Of a stretch of DNA of 64,000 nt, positions 61,834-64,000 are shown in pieces. A model generated the notes under the pieces. It had not been told where the DNA came from and did not search any database. It worked only from the letters and a program-made list of their open reading frames with translations. The position numbers and the translations under genes were made by a program. Each line of letters starts with the position of its first letter. The stretch's first letter is position 1. The DNA is from JARRPM01 sp963765545 (lineage in GTDB: Bacteria > Pseudomonadota > Gammaproteobacteria > Pseudomonadales > Halieaceae). Where the stretch lies: contig CAVXWW010000009.1 of NCBI GenBank assembly GCA_963765545.1, forward strand, positions 372,001-436,000, given 5' to 3'.

Positions 61834-61963
61834 TTCCGGGCAGAGGAGCTTTGCAAGGTGTAAGACTTATTGACGTCGTGATGTACTCCCAATATGCCCA
61901 ATTTTCCTGTACCCTCTCGCCTCTTAAATTACGCCCCACTAACTTAATTGGTTGAGAAGCACA

Positions 61964-64000
61964 ATGTCTGATTTATCCCTGTATAGAAACATCGGTATTT
62001 TCGCCCATGTTGACGCCGGCAAGACCACGACTACCGAGCGAATTCTTAAGCTGACCGGCAAGATTCACAAAACCGGTGAGGTGCATGATGGCGCGGCCAC
62101 AACCGACTTCATGGAGCAGGAGCAGGAGCGTGGAATCACCATCCAGTCTGCGGCTACCACCTGTTTCTGGAAAGATCACCGCCTTAACATTATTGATACT
62201 CCCGGCCACGTTGATTTCACGGTAGAAGTGTATCGTTCACTCAAGGTTCTAGATGGTGGAGTGGGCGTATTCTGTGGTTCCGGCGGTGTTGAGCCGCAGT
62301 CAGAAACCAACTGGCGTTATGCCAATGATTCTGAAGTTGCCCGTATCATCTTCGTCAACAAGCTCGACCGTGTGGGTGCTGACTTCCTGCGCGTTGTCGA
62401 CCAGGTGGAGAATGTCCTGGGTGCAAACCCGTTGGTGATGGTACTGCCGATTGGTCGCGAAGAAGACTTTATAGGTGTCGTGGATCTTTTGTCGCGTAAA
62501 GCTCACGTATGGCCCGATCCGGGTAACCCCGAGAAATTCGACATTGCCGATGTACCGGAAGACATGGTTGACCTGGTGGAAGAGTGGCGCGAAAAGCTGA
62601 TCGAGACGGCAGTTGAGCAAAATGACGAGGCTATGGAATTGTACCTTGATGGTACAGAGCCTGAGATGGACGTTATCAAGCACTGCATTCGTGAGGGCAC
62701 CCGGAAGCTGGACTTTTTCCCGACTTACTGTGGCTCGGCGTTCAAGGACAAGGGGGTTCAGCTGATTCTGGACGCCGTGGTTGACTACCTGCCAGATCCA
62801 ACAGAGGTAGACCCACAGCCCCTGACTGATGAAGAAGGTGAGCCCACAGGCGAGGTGGCAACTGTTGCCACTGATGAGCCTCTGCGTGCCCTGGCTTTCA
62901 AAATTATGGATGATCGCTTTGGCGCCTTGACCTTCGTCCGTATCTACTCGGGTGTACTGAATAGAGGAGATACCATTCTTAACTCGTTCACCGGTAAAAG
63001 CGAGCGTATTGGCCGTATGGTTGAGATGCATGCGAACGACCGTGCCGAACTGGAAAAGGCTCAGGCTGGCGATATCATAGCCATTGTCGGTATGAAGAAT
63101 GTACAAACAGGTCATACCTTGTGTGACCCGAAGCATCCATGCACGCTGGAAGCAATGGTGTTCCCCGAACCCGTTATCTCGATTGCGGTAGCGCCAAAGG
63201 ACAAGGCCGGTGCCGAAAAAATGGGTATTGCGATTGGTAAAATGGTTGCTGAAGACCCCTCATTCCGCGTTGAGACTGACGAGGATTCCGGTGAGACGAT
63301 TCTGAAAGGCATGGGTGAGCTTCACCTTGACGTCAAGGTGGACATCCTGAAGCGTACCTACGGTGTCGAGTTGAATGTAGGCAAGCCACAGGTAGCCTAC
63401 CGTGAAACGATCACGGAAGAAGTCGACGATTCCTACACGCACAAGAAGCAGTCTGGTGGTTCCGGTCAGTTTGGTAAGATCGACTACCGCATCAAGCCGG
63501 GCGAGCCGGGTAGTGGCTTCGCGTTCACATCCAAGGTCGTGGGTGGCAACGTTCCCAAGGAATTCTTCCCGGCTATTGAGAAGGGCTTCAAGAGCATGAT
63601 GGGCGAAGGTACCGTTGCGGGCTTCCCGGTGCTGGATGTGGAGATTGAGCTCTACGATGGTGGCTTCCACGCTGTCGACTCCTCGGCGATTGCTTTCGAA
63701 CTTGCGGCGCGTGGTGCTTTCCGCCAGTCAATGCCCAAAGCTGGCGCACAGTTGATTGAGCCGATCATGAACGTGGATGTGTTCACGCCCGATGATCATG
63801 TCGGTGATGTCATCGGCGATCTTAACCGCCGTCGCGGTATGATCAAGGACCAGGACGCTGGCGTTACAGGCGTTCGCATCAAGGCTGACGTGCCTTTGTC
63901 CGAAATGTTTGGCTACATTGGTCACCTTCGCACCATGACGTCTGGCCGCGGCCAGTTCTCTATGGAGTTCTCGCATTACATGCCGTGTCCGCAGAATGTG
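61964..64000 (+). CDS. fusA2: elongation factor G, fusA2 type (runs off the right edge)
   Basis: This frame is open to the window end (679 codons read). It has the GTPase motifs AHVDAGKTTTTER, DTPGHVDF and NKLDRVGADF, and the EF-G domains II-V in order. The start MSDLSLYRNIGIFAHVDAGK and the NWRYANDSEVARIIFVNKLD form match the second EF-G (FusA2) of Vibrio/Pseudoalteromonas-type bacteria, not the str-operon fusA. It promotes tRNA-mRNA translocation on the ribosome or a related step; some fusA2 proteins are specialised for ribosome recycling or slow growth. The stop lies outside the window. It starts 170 bases from parD on the other strand. Confidence 0.88.
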   Translation, partial: MSDLSLYRNIGIFAHVDAGKTTTTERILKLTGKIHKTGEVHDGAATTDFMEQEQERGITIQSAATTCFWKDHRLNIIDTPGHVDFTVEVYRSLKVLDGGVGVFCGSGGVEPQSETNWRYANDSEVARIIFVNKLDRVGADFLRVVDQVENVLGANPLVMVLPIGREEDFIGVVDLLSRKAHVWPDPGNPEKFDIADVPEDMVDLVEEWREKLIETAVEQNDEAMELYLDGTEPEMDVIKHCIREGTRKLDFFPTYCGSAFKDKGVQLILDAVVDYLPDPTEVDPQPLTDEEGEPTGEVATVATDEPLRALAFKIMDDRFGALTFVRIYSGVLNRGDTILNSFTGKSERIGRMVEMHANDRAELEKAQAGDIIAIVGMKNVQTGHTLCDPKHPCTLEAMVFPEPVISIAVAPKDKAGAEKMGIAIGKMVAEDPSFRVETDEDSGETILKGMGELHLDVKVDILKRTYGVELNVGKPQVAYRETITEEVDDSYTHKKQSGGSGQFGKIDYRIKPGEPGSGFAFTSKVVGGNVPKEFFPAIEKGFKSMMGEGTVAGFPVLDVEIELYDGGFHAVDSSAIAFELAARGAFRQSMPKAGAQLIEPIMNVDVFTPDDHVGDVIGDLNRRRGMIKDQDAGVTGVRIKADVPLSEMFGYIGHLRTMTSGRGQFSMEFSHYMPCPQNV

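Noticed and set aside
62300..63136. 278-codon minus-strand frame
   Set aside because: It is antisense to fusA2, whose GTPase motifs are unambiguous.
1..64000. CRISPR arrays, rRNA, tRNA, prophage or insertion sequences
   Set aside because: No spaced direct-repeat arrays, no conserved RNA-gene sequence, no integrase, capsid, or transposase frame was found by eye; small structured RNAs could still be missed.

Overview
The window looks like a chromosomal stretch of a free-living, probably marine, gammaproteobacterium. The evidence is an RND pump with lipoprotein adaptor, a YajD HNH protein, DcaP-type porin and TonB receptor (Gram-negative envelope), a PhoP/PhoQ-like two-component pair, a second EF-G of the fusA2 type, and even, moderately GC-rich composition. 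A Cellvibrionales/Halieaceae-like host is a guess from gene content, not a measurement. No rRNA, tRNA, CRISPR, prophage or insertion sequence was seen.

Layout. 0-8 kb: an HTH-MEDS regulator followed by a PF10118 protein, small metal-binding proteins (SEC-C, YkgJ, YajD), and a TetR-adaptor-RND pump operon with a palindromic operator. 8-12.7 kb: an amidohydrolase broken by a one-base shift, a ceramidase-like exported enzyme and an exported RidA protein. 12.8-21 kb: a minus-strand envelope locus. A glycine-zipper protein, a PepSY-like small protein, an OmpR-type regulator and a PhoQ-like kinase are followed by seven reading frames: a large exported protein, a lytic transglycosylase with a SPOR-like tail in another frame, a periplasmic protein, a lipoprotein, and a divergent ExbB/TolQ plus ExbD/TolR-like pair. 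The same 17-bp direct-repeat site lies just over 50 bases upstream of both transcription units. This is the best candidate for an undescribed system. 21-28 kb: AraC regulator, frameshifted purple-acid-phosphatase-like protein, TPR protein, TonB receptor. 28-45 kb: ion and phosphate homeostasis: DUF3754 protein, type II P-type ATPase with altered ion-site residues, PPK2, SDR, amidase, a RimK-RCK_C fusion co-transcribed with MgtE, serine hydrolase, isoaspartyl peptidase, and a Na/Pi cotransporter with a Pho-box-like site.

45-59 kb: a periplasmic Cache sensor fused to a pentameric ligand-gated ion channel-like module (the second highlight), a metallo-beta-lactamase lactonase-like protein, a complete carboxylic acid reductase (A-T-R), small membrane proteins, an SMP-30-like lipoprotein, a divergent LysR/MDR oxidoreductase pair, and a 702-residue protein whose C-terminal half matches cyanobacterial acyl-ACP reductase, including the catalytic Cys. 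Two different aldehyde-forming reductases therefore lie within about 11 kb. 59-64 kb: DcaP-like porin, an orphan ParD antitoxin with an intact palindromic operator, and fusA2, which runs off the right edge.

Three genes (amidohydrolase, phosphatase, transglycosylase) each need one base removed from a short run to restore a full protein. This could be consensus indel error or real decay and should be checked against reads. All family assignments come from reading motifs by eye; no database search was run.
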